The position numbers were made by a program, and so were the translations under genes. Positions 12,744 through 23,234 of a stretch of DNA of 64,000 nucleotides are shown here, piece after piece. Source of the stretch: Prostheceraeus crozeri (taxonomy: Eukaryota; Platyhelminthes; Polycladida; Euryleptidae); the NCBI GenBank assembly GCA_907163375.1, contig CAJQUW010014356.1, positions 167,343 to 231,342 on the forward strand, in the 5' to 3' direction. Each line of letters starts with the position of its first letter. Position 1 is the first letter of the stretch. Under the pieces are notes generated by a model. It did no database searches, was not told the origin of the DNA, and saw only the letters and a list, made by a program, of their open reading frames with translations.

Positions 12744-13672
12744 CAGTGGAGGCCCGTCCATATGGGCGCCTGGGGCGCAGCCCTCCATTAAAAATTAGTT
12801 ACATCAAAGAAAATTTACACAGAACATTGCGCTGAAACGCAACTGATCTGATAGACTGAATTGAACTATCAATGGTTCAACCTGTACTGCTAAACACATT
12901 CGAAGCGTGGTTCAGTGACTCATTCAGACGTCACTCTCCCTCTCTTCTACCGGATGGGGCGCACAGTCTGTGCGCCTTGATTCATACATGTTTTGCTGAT
13001 CATACATCTGTATACATCGAAGATTTTTAGCAGCTTCGCACGCGTAAACAATGCATGGATGGGGCGCTCTCAAAAAGTCCCTCTGGCTCGCTTTCGTACA
13101 TTCTGATTAGGTAACGCCGCGCGTGCGTTGGGAAGTCAGATTCTGGTCAAACTCATGTTATTCTGATGCGTGTATACAAAACCTTGGACAGGCGAAGCAC
13201 TTTCAATTATCACTGTGTCGACTGAAAATGAATCAGATTGTATATCTTTTAAGAAAGCCCTTTTCTCAACATTCCCTACAAGAAAAAATTGAAATTAGAA
13301 ATCTCGGTCCGCCAAGGCCACGACTCAACGGCAGCCAAGCTAACGTTTCAAGCGACAGAGGACGAAACTGCAAGAGAAATTTTAATGCAGAATGGTATTC
13401 GAGATGTGAATGGCTTTGTGGATGAACTGGAAGCTGTATTTTGTTTTCCTTGTGTGCTATTTGGTGGTGATCATCGCTGGACTTTACATCTTCCGAAAAT
13501 AATGTCATTATGAAGGACCACAGTAGTATATTTGCAGTGAGACTTATCATGTCATAAACAGGCATTTACATAGGCGTACATGAAATATAGCAGAGACCGT
13601 AGTAGATGATGGGCTAAGATGAAGACGTTTGGATTGCGCCCCACATGAGCAGGACTGCACGAGCCGCCACTG
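12744..13672. mobile_element. hAT element with TTF-type zinc-finger relic
   Basis: 929 bp with ends CAGTGGAGGCCCGTCC...GAGCCGCCACTG and a perfect 8-bp target duplication TGTTTGAT (12736-12743, 13673-13680). Inside on the plus strand (about 13280-13490) is a decayed coding piece split over two frames: IRNLGPPRPRLN, then EWYSRCEWLCG, then VFCFPCVLFGG followed by WT. This is the N-terminal TTF-type zinc finger of ZMYM-like hAT transposases. The catalytic part is deleted, so this is an internally deleted derivative. Confidence 0.8.
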
Positions 13673-14610
13673 TGTTTGATTACGAATTCAAAATGCATAG
13701 TATTTTCAATTGCGAAGTTTGCACATGCTGTATACCTCACATTCTTGGTGTATTCTGCTTAGAGAACATGTGTGGCCACAGATAAGCGAAGTTTTTCTTA
13801 TTGCGATTAATCTTTGCGATGACATAATCGCCTTTTTCAATTTTAGCAAAATCTGCTAAATTTACTATTGTCCAAAGTTACTCCACGCCAATGTGTGGAG
13901 GACGTCACTTTGAATAATATTGCGACTGAAAAGTTTGCATTGCTTGCTAAAATTTATCTTTGGTCAATAAGTTTTTTCCAACAGGTTAAGTGGATCTGTC
14001 CATGTCTCTTGTCCAAATTATTAACTGGCAGACTGCATCCTACGGTCTATAGAAATCATGGTGGGTAGTGTTTTAAGCAATGTGGTTAGACAATTTTAAA
14101 GCACCTTTTAACACACGTTGTTTTTTTTCAATTAAACAAGTTTTTCGCCCACTCTCATAGAAATCATTGTGAAATTGAATTATAAATGGCTAGAATATTC
14201 TATGCAGTTAGAATTCAGCCATTCTACCTAATATACTCCCTCCTCTGCTGCTAGGCTTGTTTTACTAATCATGTGGATATGAACGAATATGTCAATATGT
14301 GATCAATATACGAGTACATGCCAATGAAGTCATTTCATCTTTTTTCAGACGATGGAGGACTCACCTTAATTAGGTGTAAAAGACATTGTCGCCATATTCA
14401 GACATGTAGATTATTGCCTCGATCATCGGTCAGACAAAAGCCTTTATCTGCCGAAATATCTGGAATATGGATTTCTAATTGTTGCGAACTGTGACAATGG
14501 GTGTCATTACGTCTGGAGCTTTAGAACTCTCCGGTGTGTGAAAATGGTTAGACGTTTTTCTCAGCTTGTCATGCGCAATGTCAGCAATTTATTATGCGCA
14601 ATAGTACAAC
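13673..14610. other. Non-coding stretch
   Basis: Nothing recognised apart from one more GTCCAAAGTTACT word at 13870. Confidence 0.5.
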
Positions 14611-14844
14611 CAGGGTTGGAGCAATTACACAATTTTTTTCAATTACAATTACAATTAAAGTTGAACTTTTACAATTACAATTACTCTGAAATCAAAATCT
14701 TCAATTACAATTACAAATACAATTACACGACTTCTATTCAATTGCAACAACAATTACAATTACATGTGTGACTTTGCAATTACAATTACTTCAAAACTTG
14801 TAATTAATTACACAATTACAATTACTGTATTTGCTCCAATCTTG
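14611..14844. mobile_element. Small hAT MITE made of (CAATTA)n-like repeats
   Basis: 234 bp with ends CAGGGTTGGAGCAA...TTGCTCCAATCTTG and a perfect 8-bp target duplication AGTACAAC (14603-14610, 14845-14852). Nearly the whole interior is a simple repeat of AATTAC/CAATTA units, so a microsatellite is carried as the body of a transposable unit. Confidence 0.85.
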
Positions 14845-15519
14845 AGTACAACTGTCCATGGTCAAGGCTCATGAATGTAGATGTGTCTCAGTATCTATGG
14901 ATTCTGTGTCCCTGTTTTCATTTTCATCATTTTTACTGGTATGAGCTTTGTGGAATTTGCTTAAATTCTGATTTACCCGGCAACTCCGTCAATAAAACCT
15001 GCTGCTTTATGACCTGTATAGTTTTCATTTTTGGAATGGTGGTTCCTGAAGGTGTTGGAAGAATAATTGAATTATCTTGTCTTAATTGCGACAAACAGAG
15101 GCTAATATTTGTCTCCATTTTGATGGTCAAAGAATCAGTCCGGGGCTAATAAAATTGTCACAGTAACAGGTTGCATGCCAACAAGTAATGTCAATTGTTG
15201 TGCTAGTGGGAATCGCTTCAAAAGTATCTGTAAATCCATGTCATCAAGAAGTGACAAATCTTCATGAGTTTTTGCTTTTTCTGTTATCCGACATAAGTAG
15301 GCAGTGAACTAGATAGCCACTATCCCAGCCGTGTATCACTTTGCCGTGTATACTCAGTGTACAAAGTTAATGGTCATTCTGTTAAGCTTGCTTTCTATTT
15401 CTAGGTGATGAGACACATGCAATCGCCCTAAGATCTATAAGACAACTGTGTTAACCACAATAGGCCCTACGTTATCTAGAATATCACTCAGGCTTTCCCA
15501 AGTGGGCTTTCACGATTAA
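14845..15519. other. Non-coding stretch
   Basis: No gene recognised. Confidence 0.5.
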
Positions 15520-16473
15520 CCCTCAGAGACCTGAGGTCCAGTGGACCCCGGAGCCACATTTTCTATTTCATTTTTTACGCTGACGATATATCAACCACTC
15601 AAGCCCATACAAAATCATCATTTCTAACAGTGAATCTGCATGTGTTATTTCATTTCAATTGAATCGGTAGAAGTATGCCAGATAGTCCAAGGGGGGTCCA
15701 CCCCCTCAGGTCTCAGAGGGTGTAGACATTCCATCACAAAATTTTTGTAATTAGATGAAAAATGATTTCGAACATGTCCACGATGGTGTATAAAGAGTGA
15801 AAGTCATTTATTCATTGTTTGCATCATGCTCGTAGATGTGCAATGTGTTGGAAGATCGCAAAATGTGAATATTTTGCTTTCGCACATGATCTCGCGTGAC
15901 TGGTTGGCCTATATGAACAACTCGACATAAATCGATGTCCGAAATGAAAGCTATCATTATATTCATAGTTGAGCACCAAAACCTGATTGATGACAAACTT
16001 TTCACAGCAGTAATGATAAGTTTGAGATCTCCACAGCTGTTTTTGGTTCTAGAAGCACATCAATTTTGACTCATTTTAGGTCTATTTCTGATAGCTTTGG
16101 ATTAATTTGAAGGAATGTACAAATGGAAAGGATTAGCTGCATGAATTAAATCAATTTCATCAAAATCAACTATCTGAGGCTTTATGGTGACACAAAATAT
16201 CGTAAAGCCGCCTCCTAGTACAAATGATGCTGTACTAAATGTGGTTGACTTACAAAAACACCATATTTTCGCACGTGATTACTGAGATGGCTGAAAGTCA
16301 CTCAAGGGATTCGTTATACCAACCTGCTACACGCAAACATCATTGTTTTACTTAAAATCAACTTTCCTAATGCTTTGATATCGATTTAAGCAGGTAAACT
16401 AAGAATATGTTAAAGGGGTCCACTGGACCCCCTCAGGTCTCAGAGGGTGTGAAAAAGCTCAGGTCTCTGAGGG
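15520..16473. mobile_element. piggyBac-type non-autonomous element
   Basis: 954 bp flanked by TTAA on both sides (15516-15519, 16474-16477). Ends are CCCTCAGAGACCTGAGG and CCTCAGGTCTCTGAGGG, exact complements. Subterminal copies of GGTCCACTGGACC/CCCCTCAGGTCTCAGAGGG occur near 15540, 15700 and 16415-16450. No transposase remains. TTAA targets and CCC...GGG ends are typical of piggyBac. Confidence 0.8.
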
Positions 16474-18974
16474 TTAAATCCGGTGCGCTCAATCTCATAG
16501 TGAACATCATGCATGTATGTGCACATAATCCGAATTACAACATTCTACTTGGTCGACATGTTTCACTTTTCCTAAAGCTTTCATGCCAACATAGCTCCAC
16601 GATGTTGATTGTTCAAAAACTATTGTGTGTGTTCATCATTTCTTCTTACATCAGCGCACGCTTTCAAAATGTACGTTTTGAATCTAGAAAATAGTCGAGA
16701 AAGATAAACATTCTGACTTACTAGCATCGTGGTGCATTTCTGCAGGATTTATGTTAACATGGCGTTATAATTGTATACTTTTCAAACAGGTGATCTTTAG
16801 CTGCATATTTCAAAATTCAATTTTTGATATGCTTTCTTTGATATTAGGCATCGACACTTCTGATAGCTAAAATATCAAATTATGAGGTCATTCCCTGTTC
16901 CTGGAAAAATCTGTTGACGAAAATCAAGCTCTGTTTCTTGCCATGAATGCTTAATTAAAAGCAAATATTACAGCAGACCAATGGTTGTGTATTTCAAACT
17001 TTGAATTTTTCAATTTTGTTCGTATTTCAACAAGTCGCTGACAGAACTGTTGCAAAGCATAAAGGGTTCTCAGGCTTTCGAGAACAAAGCTTGAGATGGC
17101 CTTACTTGCTCAATGATGAATTGGAGCACCAAGGTCGACGTTTTAATAGGGATCCATGAATTTGGTGAATTTTTGCTATATAGCTGACCTAACAGAGATA
17201 TTGAAAAACGAAATAAAATGTTGCAAAAGAGAGATCGTTTCTGCAGTGACTTGAAGCGGACAATTCATCTCAATCTTCCTTGATTTTAAATGCCTGTCGA
17301 TCTTTCCAATTTTCTCTGATGCGTGAATTCTAAAGGTATGGCGTCGAAATATTGATTAAAAGATTTGAGGACCAAGGAGATGCTGATTGAGTTTCTTGGC
17401 TCCATATTATATCCATATTTAGGAGTCCTTGCTACATTGTGTGGCGTCTTCTCCGTACCTGCGAGGCCTTCGGCGCATCCTCAATAATTATTTACCAACA
17501 TTTATAAAAATGAAAAGTGTCATCATTCATTTAAATTCGATAGCTTCTCGTGATAGCTTCCGTCTCAAAATCAGACGCTCAACCTCAAGAGTGAACAGTT
17601 TTGCAGCACGTGCTTGAATCACCGCTGTTTTCTTCGAACAATTAGACACACAAGCTAGTCGTGTGTTCAGACGGAGCACTGATGTTCAGACAGCGAAAGA
17701 GAGTTGTATGCGTGTGAGGCAGCAAGCGCACACCCACGCGCCAATAATGGCTTTCCTGATGGACATGATGCTTTGCCTTCTCCAATTTTTGCAATGAAAT
17801 TCTACACAATTCTTGATCGAGGCGCGGTGCCTAAATATAGTAAGGGAAGCGCAACCCAATTGTTCCTAGCTTCGCTTAATGTGAGAGAAGCCAATACGTC
17901 AACAGTGACAGATGGATGACGTTCAGACAAGACTGCGATCAGATGATGAGCGTTCTCCAATGAATGCAGAGTGATGCATCTGACTCGAACACCCAGATTC
18001 GATAGAATTCCATAATTTTTTTACGTGATTGATGTAACGCTATGTTTAGTACTGCAGATGAGATCATAACCACGCCTTTCGTCCCAAGTGAATATACTGA
18101 AAAGATGACAGTCGGCAAGTAAGGTAGGCCAACACCTGATATGAAATTGAAAGTCACACAGAAAGAAATACACAAGACATTTTAATGCATCAAAATTTCA
18201 AACATGTGAGTGGCTGACCGGCCGTCAGAAACGCAAGAAACTGTTGCCCTTGCCTCCTTTTTTCTCAAGAAAATGTGGTCTGGACAGAGAGGGAATATAG
18301 TGATCTCAGCTCCTTGAGTAAGGCGGTAAAGTGACATGAGCAATCACTTCTCATGTGCACTTTCACTTGACCTTAAAAGATGTTCGGAAAATTGCTATTA
18401 AAAATTCAGATTTTATGAAAATTAATGATGTGACATAAAAGTGCTTTGTATAGAAATGGTATCCCAATGCCGAATGAAGGCCTATGGTCAGGGAGCACGC
18501 GACGCCACTGTTTAAAAGGCATATTAGTAAATAGAATAATTAAATATTGAGTTGCATCCTCGGGTTGAAAAAGGGAAACAGACCTGAATAGCTGTTACTT
18601 CATCCAATATCAGGAATCATCAGCAGGCCTAGTTCACATTTAAAGTTGCAGCCATGCCCGGGCAAATTTTGGATTTGTTAAACTTACTAAATGCAAATTT
18701 AGTGTTACAAGAGTGCGAGTGTGTTTACAAAAAGCAGCATTTGGTAATTATTACAGGCGCACTAACTTTGGCGATTTACCAGTAGTGCGTGTTTGAAATG
18801 ATACTTAATAAATGCTCGCCCATCGAAAAAGCCTATATAGTCAAATTTCAAAAGAAAAGCAAACGTTGAAACAAATGTGTTTCTTTAAAGCACAATTCAC
18901 GTAATGACACACAGCTGTTGTTTCAATTCATTTGTTTGACGTGTACTTCTCGTTGCATCGTAGGTATACTTTTC
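16474..18974. other. Non-coding stretch
   Basis: 2.5 kb without a recognisable gene. A lone sequence GCACGCGACGCCACTG near 18495-18510 resembles a hAT right end (complement CAGTGGCGTCGCGTGC) but its partner was not found. Confidence 0.5.
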
Positions 18975-19166
18975 TCAGAATATAGCTTTTGTTTCTAACT
19001 TTCTTGTAAAATTCTTTTCAATATTAAATTTGGAAATTAATAAACTTTTCACAGTTTTTTCGCACATTCGACTTCGTTCGTCGGACCAAATATTTGTCAT
19101 CATTGAGAACACTCTTTCTACTGGGGATGAAGCTCCCTGCAGACAGAATGATGCGTATTCCGTCAA
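18975..19166 (-). pseudogene. hAT transposase dimerisation-domain relic
   Basis: The minus-strand translation reads ASSPVERVFSMMTNIWSDER then TVKSLLISKFNI, a clear hAT C-terminal dimerisation domain (consensus .P.(E/S)R.FS.......R.......L..L...N). No upstream catalytic region and no flanking element ends were found, so it is a fragment. Confidence 0.7.
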
Positions 19167-19442
19167 TCGTTAAAGATTCGGTACAGCAACCGCACCTTCG
19201 CTCAAATATTTAAAGAGAGTGACTTTTTTTTTCTTCTAATTATTTACAATTCATTTTCCACCTCTTGATGACCAGTATTCTTTAGATTGTACTACTTCAT
19301 CAAACAGTTCGCCCACATTAATTGCGGTATGTTCAAATCGTTCATTGATTTTCAGGGATGAGGTTTCGATTTTGGACCAGATTAACTAATAATTATTCAT
19401 CCAAACAAATGGTTCTCGACCGGCGAAACTCCAGTTTTATTC

Positions 19443-19445
<3 letters not shown>

Positions 19446-19521
<76 letters not shown>
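19446..19521. repeat. (TA)n microsatellite
   Basis: An uninterrupted run of about 38 TA units that ends exactly at the left end of the Tc1 element. Confidence 0.95.
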
Positions 19522-19522
<1 letters not shown>

Positions 19523-20916
19523 TCAGTGACAAAAAGAATGAAACAAGTCCTGATATGAATACTTATGACTTAAACTTGGTTGTACTGTACGTTTGTTTGT
19601 TGTTTGTAAAAGGAGAACTCGAATGCTTTACTCAAAAACATTTAATTTGTTACTCATGATTTTATCAACTTAAGTTAGAAACGGGTGTGACCACCGCAAG
19701 CATCCAAACAGGCATCGATGCGTGAGGGCATGGATGAGCACAGTCGCTGGATGAATGCCAGGTCTAAGAAGTTCCACTGCTCGATCAGTCTGTCGGCCAA
19801 CATCTTCAAAGACACTGTGGGTGGTTGTACCTCTCCCTCACTCTGCGACCAAGTTCATCCCAGCAGTGCTCGATGGGGGAGAGGTCGGGAGAACGTGAGG
19901 GCCATTCCAAGGTTGGGATTCCACTACTTGCTATCCTGTTAGAGACCACTGAAGCGCGATGGGGCCTTGCGTTGTCATCCTGAAAAATCAATTGATTCGA
20001 TGTCACTGCTGGAACCACGACCGGTGTCACGATCTCGTCGGCATATCGCTGTCCTGTCAATCAATGTTCCTTTCACTACGATTGCTGGTGTTTTTCCATT
20101 GTGCCAGATACCGACCCAAACCATGACACTACCGCCGCCGTACCGTCGTGTTCTTTGACGCAACATGGAGCAAATCGTTCACTTGGCAAGCGATGAACAC
20201 GGATCCGACCATCGTTGAAATCGAGAGTAAACCTCGATTCATCAGTCCAGAGCACACGTTCCCACTGACTGTCACTCCACGACTGATGACCTCGACACCA
20301 CGTCACTCGTCTCCTTCGATGTTCCAGGCTCAGCGGAATTCTCACAGCGGGTCGTCGAGACTGTATACCAGCTTCTCGCAATCTTCGATATGCAGTTCGA
20401 ACGCTACAGGCAACGCTCCCAGCAACCTTCCAGTACACAATTAGCTTCGGGACGGACACAAATCTGTTTCTTTTAGCAGCTAAAACTAAGCGTGCATCTG
20501 TCCGCTTGGATGATGCCCTTGGTCTTCCTGATCCGTTCTTCTTTTCCACATTTCCTTCTGCTTTCCAACGACACCACCAACTCCATACAACGACCCTTGA
20601 AATTTTCAATTCTTTCGCAACAGTTGTAGAACTTTGCCCACAACGCATCATCCCAATTGCCATTCCTCTGGTAAAGTTATCGTGCGCCATTTCATAAGTC
20701 AAATCTGGTCAGCAGTAGGTGGTGATTCTGTTCAACTTCTAGCTGTTACTGTGATCAGTATCAAATTTTGAAATTTGATGGTCCTATATCATTTCCCTTA
20801 TCATATGGAGTTCAATGGTGATACATAGAAAGCGAGATATCATCTCAAACCATAGAAAAAATGAAACAAACTTCCATTCAAGTCAATGATATTGGTTTCA
20901 ATATTTATGTCAGTGA

Positions 20917-20917
<1 letters not shown>
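19522..20917. mobile_element. Tc1-type DD34E transposon inserted in a TA microsatellite
   Basis: 1396 bp. The ends are related inverted sequences (CTCAGTGACAAAAAGAATG at the left; the complement of the right end is CTCACTGACATAAATATTG), each next to TA. Both flanks are (TA)n. It contains a broken Tc1 transposase on the minus strand. Confidence 0.8.
19806..20702 (-). pseudogene. Tc1 family transposase (DD34E), frameshifted
   Basis: Cut-and-paste transposase of the Tc1 family, spread over three minus-strand frames (start near 20687-20702, shifts near 20150 and 20050, end 19806). The N-terminus has the paired helix-turn-helix region (SSTTVAKELKISRVVVWSWW) and a GRP linker (GSGRPR). Catalytic motifs are WTDESRF (first Asp), FQDDNARPH (second Asp) and SPDLSPIEHCWDELG (Glu), with 34 residues between the second Asp and the Glu, which defines DD34E. 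The reading frame is broken at least twice, so the copy is dead. Its codons are otherwise well preserved, suggesting fairly recent inactivation. Confidence 0.85.

Positions 20918-20981
<64 letters not shown>
20918..20981. repeat. (TA)n microsatellite between two transposons
   Basis: Pure TA repeat joining the right end of the Tc1 element to the left end of the mariner element. Confidence 0.95.
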
Positions 20982-20983
<2 letters not shown>

Positions 20984-21444
20984 AGGTGTTTCAAAAGTAG
21001 GCTAACAGTAGAAATTGGCCTTGAAAAGCTATGTCTTAATGCTATAGATTAATAAGCTATGTCATAATAATCTTTTTCACGATGCCACAGATAGCTAATA
21101 TGCCTTGTATTCGTAAGGGGCAAAAATTCAATACTCTTTGACATCGCGTAAATCATATTAAAATATCTCATGATCTCCTGTGTTTTCATGCCTACATATT
21201 TCACTACAACCCAATTTGAATCTATACCGATCATGAGAATTCGAATAACTATCCAACAACTATCAAAAAAAAATTATTAGGAAACCATGTAAACAAGATA
21301 GTAGTTGTTTCAGTGTTACTGCGGAGAAGGAAGAACAGCTGACATTCGAATGTCCTCCGCGCCCCTCAGCCTGGTGCACGAAGACGCTGTCGTCAACACA
21401 AGACAGGGAGGCGAAGAAGGAAGAACAGCTGACATCCAAATGTC

Positions 21445-21535
21445 CTTTACCTTTGTTAATTCCAGCCTCCTCTTAGACCATCGTCAGAAGCTTCTGACGA
21501 TGGCCTAGAGGAGGCTGAAATTAATAAAGGTATTA
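21445..21535. repeat. Long near-perfect palindrome with flanking direct repeat
   Basis: Arms meet at AGAAG/CTTCT (21490/21491) and extend about 40 bp each side (CAGCCTCCTCTTAGACCATC against its complement, few mismatches). A 28-bp direct repeat (GAAGGAAGAACAGCTGACAT...AATGTCCT) occurs at about 21327-21354 and 21418-21445. This looks like a small insertion inside the mariner arm. Confidence 0.7.
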
Positions 21536-21650
21536 ACATTAAAACAACTACCATTTTGTTTGCTTGGTTTCCTAACAAAAAAATGAACAAATGAATAACC
21601 AAGGCCTATTCAACATATCAAAAAATTAATCAACTTAAAGTTGCAAAAAT

Positions 21651-22714
21651 TCACGAACGCAAATGCTCAAAATGTCCACCATGGACATCGGCACATTCTT
21701 GTAGTCTTTCGGCCACACTGTGACACACAGTTCTGCATAAGTTCCTGTCATCACTGATCTCTTGACAGGCATCTGTGATGTAGGAGTGGAGTTGAGAAAG
21801 TGTGTGAGGTTTTCGTCCGTACACTTTCTCCTTTACAACGCCCCAAAAGAAAAAGTCCATCGGAGTTCGATCGGGAGAGCGAGGAGGCCAAAGGATGCTA
21901 CCACATCTCCCGATCCACTTTCCTGGAAAAGTGTCATTCAGATAGCTTCTGACACTCACTGCAAAATGCGCTGGTGCACCATCCTGCTGAAAGTACAGCT
22001 CATTGAAGTTGTTCAATGACTGCATCTCAGGAATCGCAAAGGATTGGAGCATTTGAAGGTACACCTCAGCCGTCACAGTTCTTTCAAAAAATACTGGCCC
22101 AATCACACCGTTGCTTGACATACCGGCCCAGACGGTTAAGCCAGGCTGGTTCAGCTCATTTGTTGATACCATGTGCGGATTTTCAGGGAACCAGTAACAC
22201 AGTTATGTCTATTTACGTGACCTGATAGTTTGAAACTGGCTTCGTCAGACCAAACTATCTTGTCAAGCAAATCTGGGTTCTCCCGAATTTCCGACAACAT
22301 GAGCACAGCAAACTGCAAGCGTCGTTCAGCATCATCCGGTAGAAGGTGCTGCAACAGTCTGGGTCGGTATGGTTTCAACTCAACTTTCCTCATCAGTCTC
22401 CAAGTAGAGCTTAGAGAAATGTCCAACTCAAATGAGGCTCTTCTTGTTGACTTCTTCGGACTTTGAACAAATGTTTGGGCCACTAGCTCCTCGTTTGATG
22501 TTATTGAAACTGATCGAGGGCGTCCTGACTTCGGTGCATTCTCTACCGAACCGGTCTTTTCAAATTTATCTCGAATGCGATAAATAGCAAATCTTGATGG
22601 AGGATTGCTGTGAAAGGCATCTCTCCATTCCATTCGCACCTTTTCAACATTCTTGTTTTTCCAAAAGGATTTCAAAATCCATTTTCTCTGATCATCTTTT
22701 AGATGACCTGACAT
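21651..22714 (-). pseudogene. mariner-like transposase (DD41D), frameshifted
   Basis: Two overlapping minus-strand frames (22714-22151 and 22172-21651) together give an otherwise complete transposase. The N-terminal half has the second helix-turn-helix (SRFAIYRIRDKFEKTGSV) and linker GRPRSVS. Catalytic motifs are WSDEASF, YFQQDGAPAHF and PPRSPDRTPMDFFFWG. I count 41 residues between the second and third aspartates, which places it with the DD41D (rosa/Visitor) branch rather than classical DD34D mariner. A single frameshift near 22160 inactivates it. Confidence 0.85.
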
Positions 22715-23050
22715 GACAGAAGCAGCAAATTCAAAAAAGCTTCAAGCTTGTTTAATTCACTTCAAGTCAAACTAACAGTGTTTGATTCAAATCAAATTAA
22801 TTGAACATATCCATGCACGTAATGTCAGATTGGTGCTATATCTTGTCCATGATAGATTTCAAAATTCCTTTGCCAATGGAATGCTACTGCATAGACTTCT
22901 AAATGATAGTAGCAATTACTTCGAAGTCTATGGCTCATGTTGGACTGATCATGTATATCCATCGACTGATTCAGGTGTAAATCGCCAATAGAACGGTCAA
23001 CATAGATTTCCTAGGGCAAAATCAACTGTTAGCCTACTTTTGAAACACCT

Positions 23051-23052
<2 letters not shown>

Positions 23053-23103
<51 letters not shown>

Positions 23104-23118
23104 ATATATAATTATATG

Positions 23119-23159
<41 letters not shown>

Positions 23160-23234
23160 ATATATAATTATATGTATTAATATATATATATATATATATA
23201 CTATATATATATATATATATGATATGTATATATA
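23053..23234. repeat. AT-rich microsatellite array
   Basis: TA runs interrupted by two copies of ATTATATAATATATAATTATATGTATTAA-like spacers, lying between the mariner and the first Penelope-like element. ORFs read here only encode Tyr/Ile runs. Confidence 0.9.

Larger units (their letters stand above)
20982..23052. mobile_element. mariner-type DD41D transposon, 2.07 kb
   Basis: Inverted ends CAAGGTGTTTCAAAAGTAGG...(complement) ending at 23052, with TA on each side and (TA)n beyond. It carries a frameshifted transposase on the minus strand. At 2071 bp it is longer than a typical 1.3-kb mariner because of long non-coding arms; the left arm includes a palindromic segment at 21445-21535. Confidence 0.85.

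Noticed and set aside
13552-13740. Minus-strand ORF across the right end of the hAT element
   Set aside because: Crosses an element boundary and has no features.
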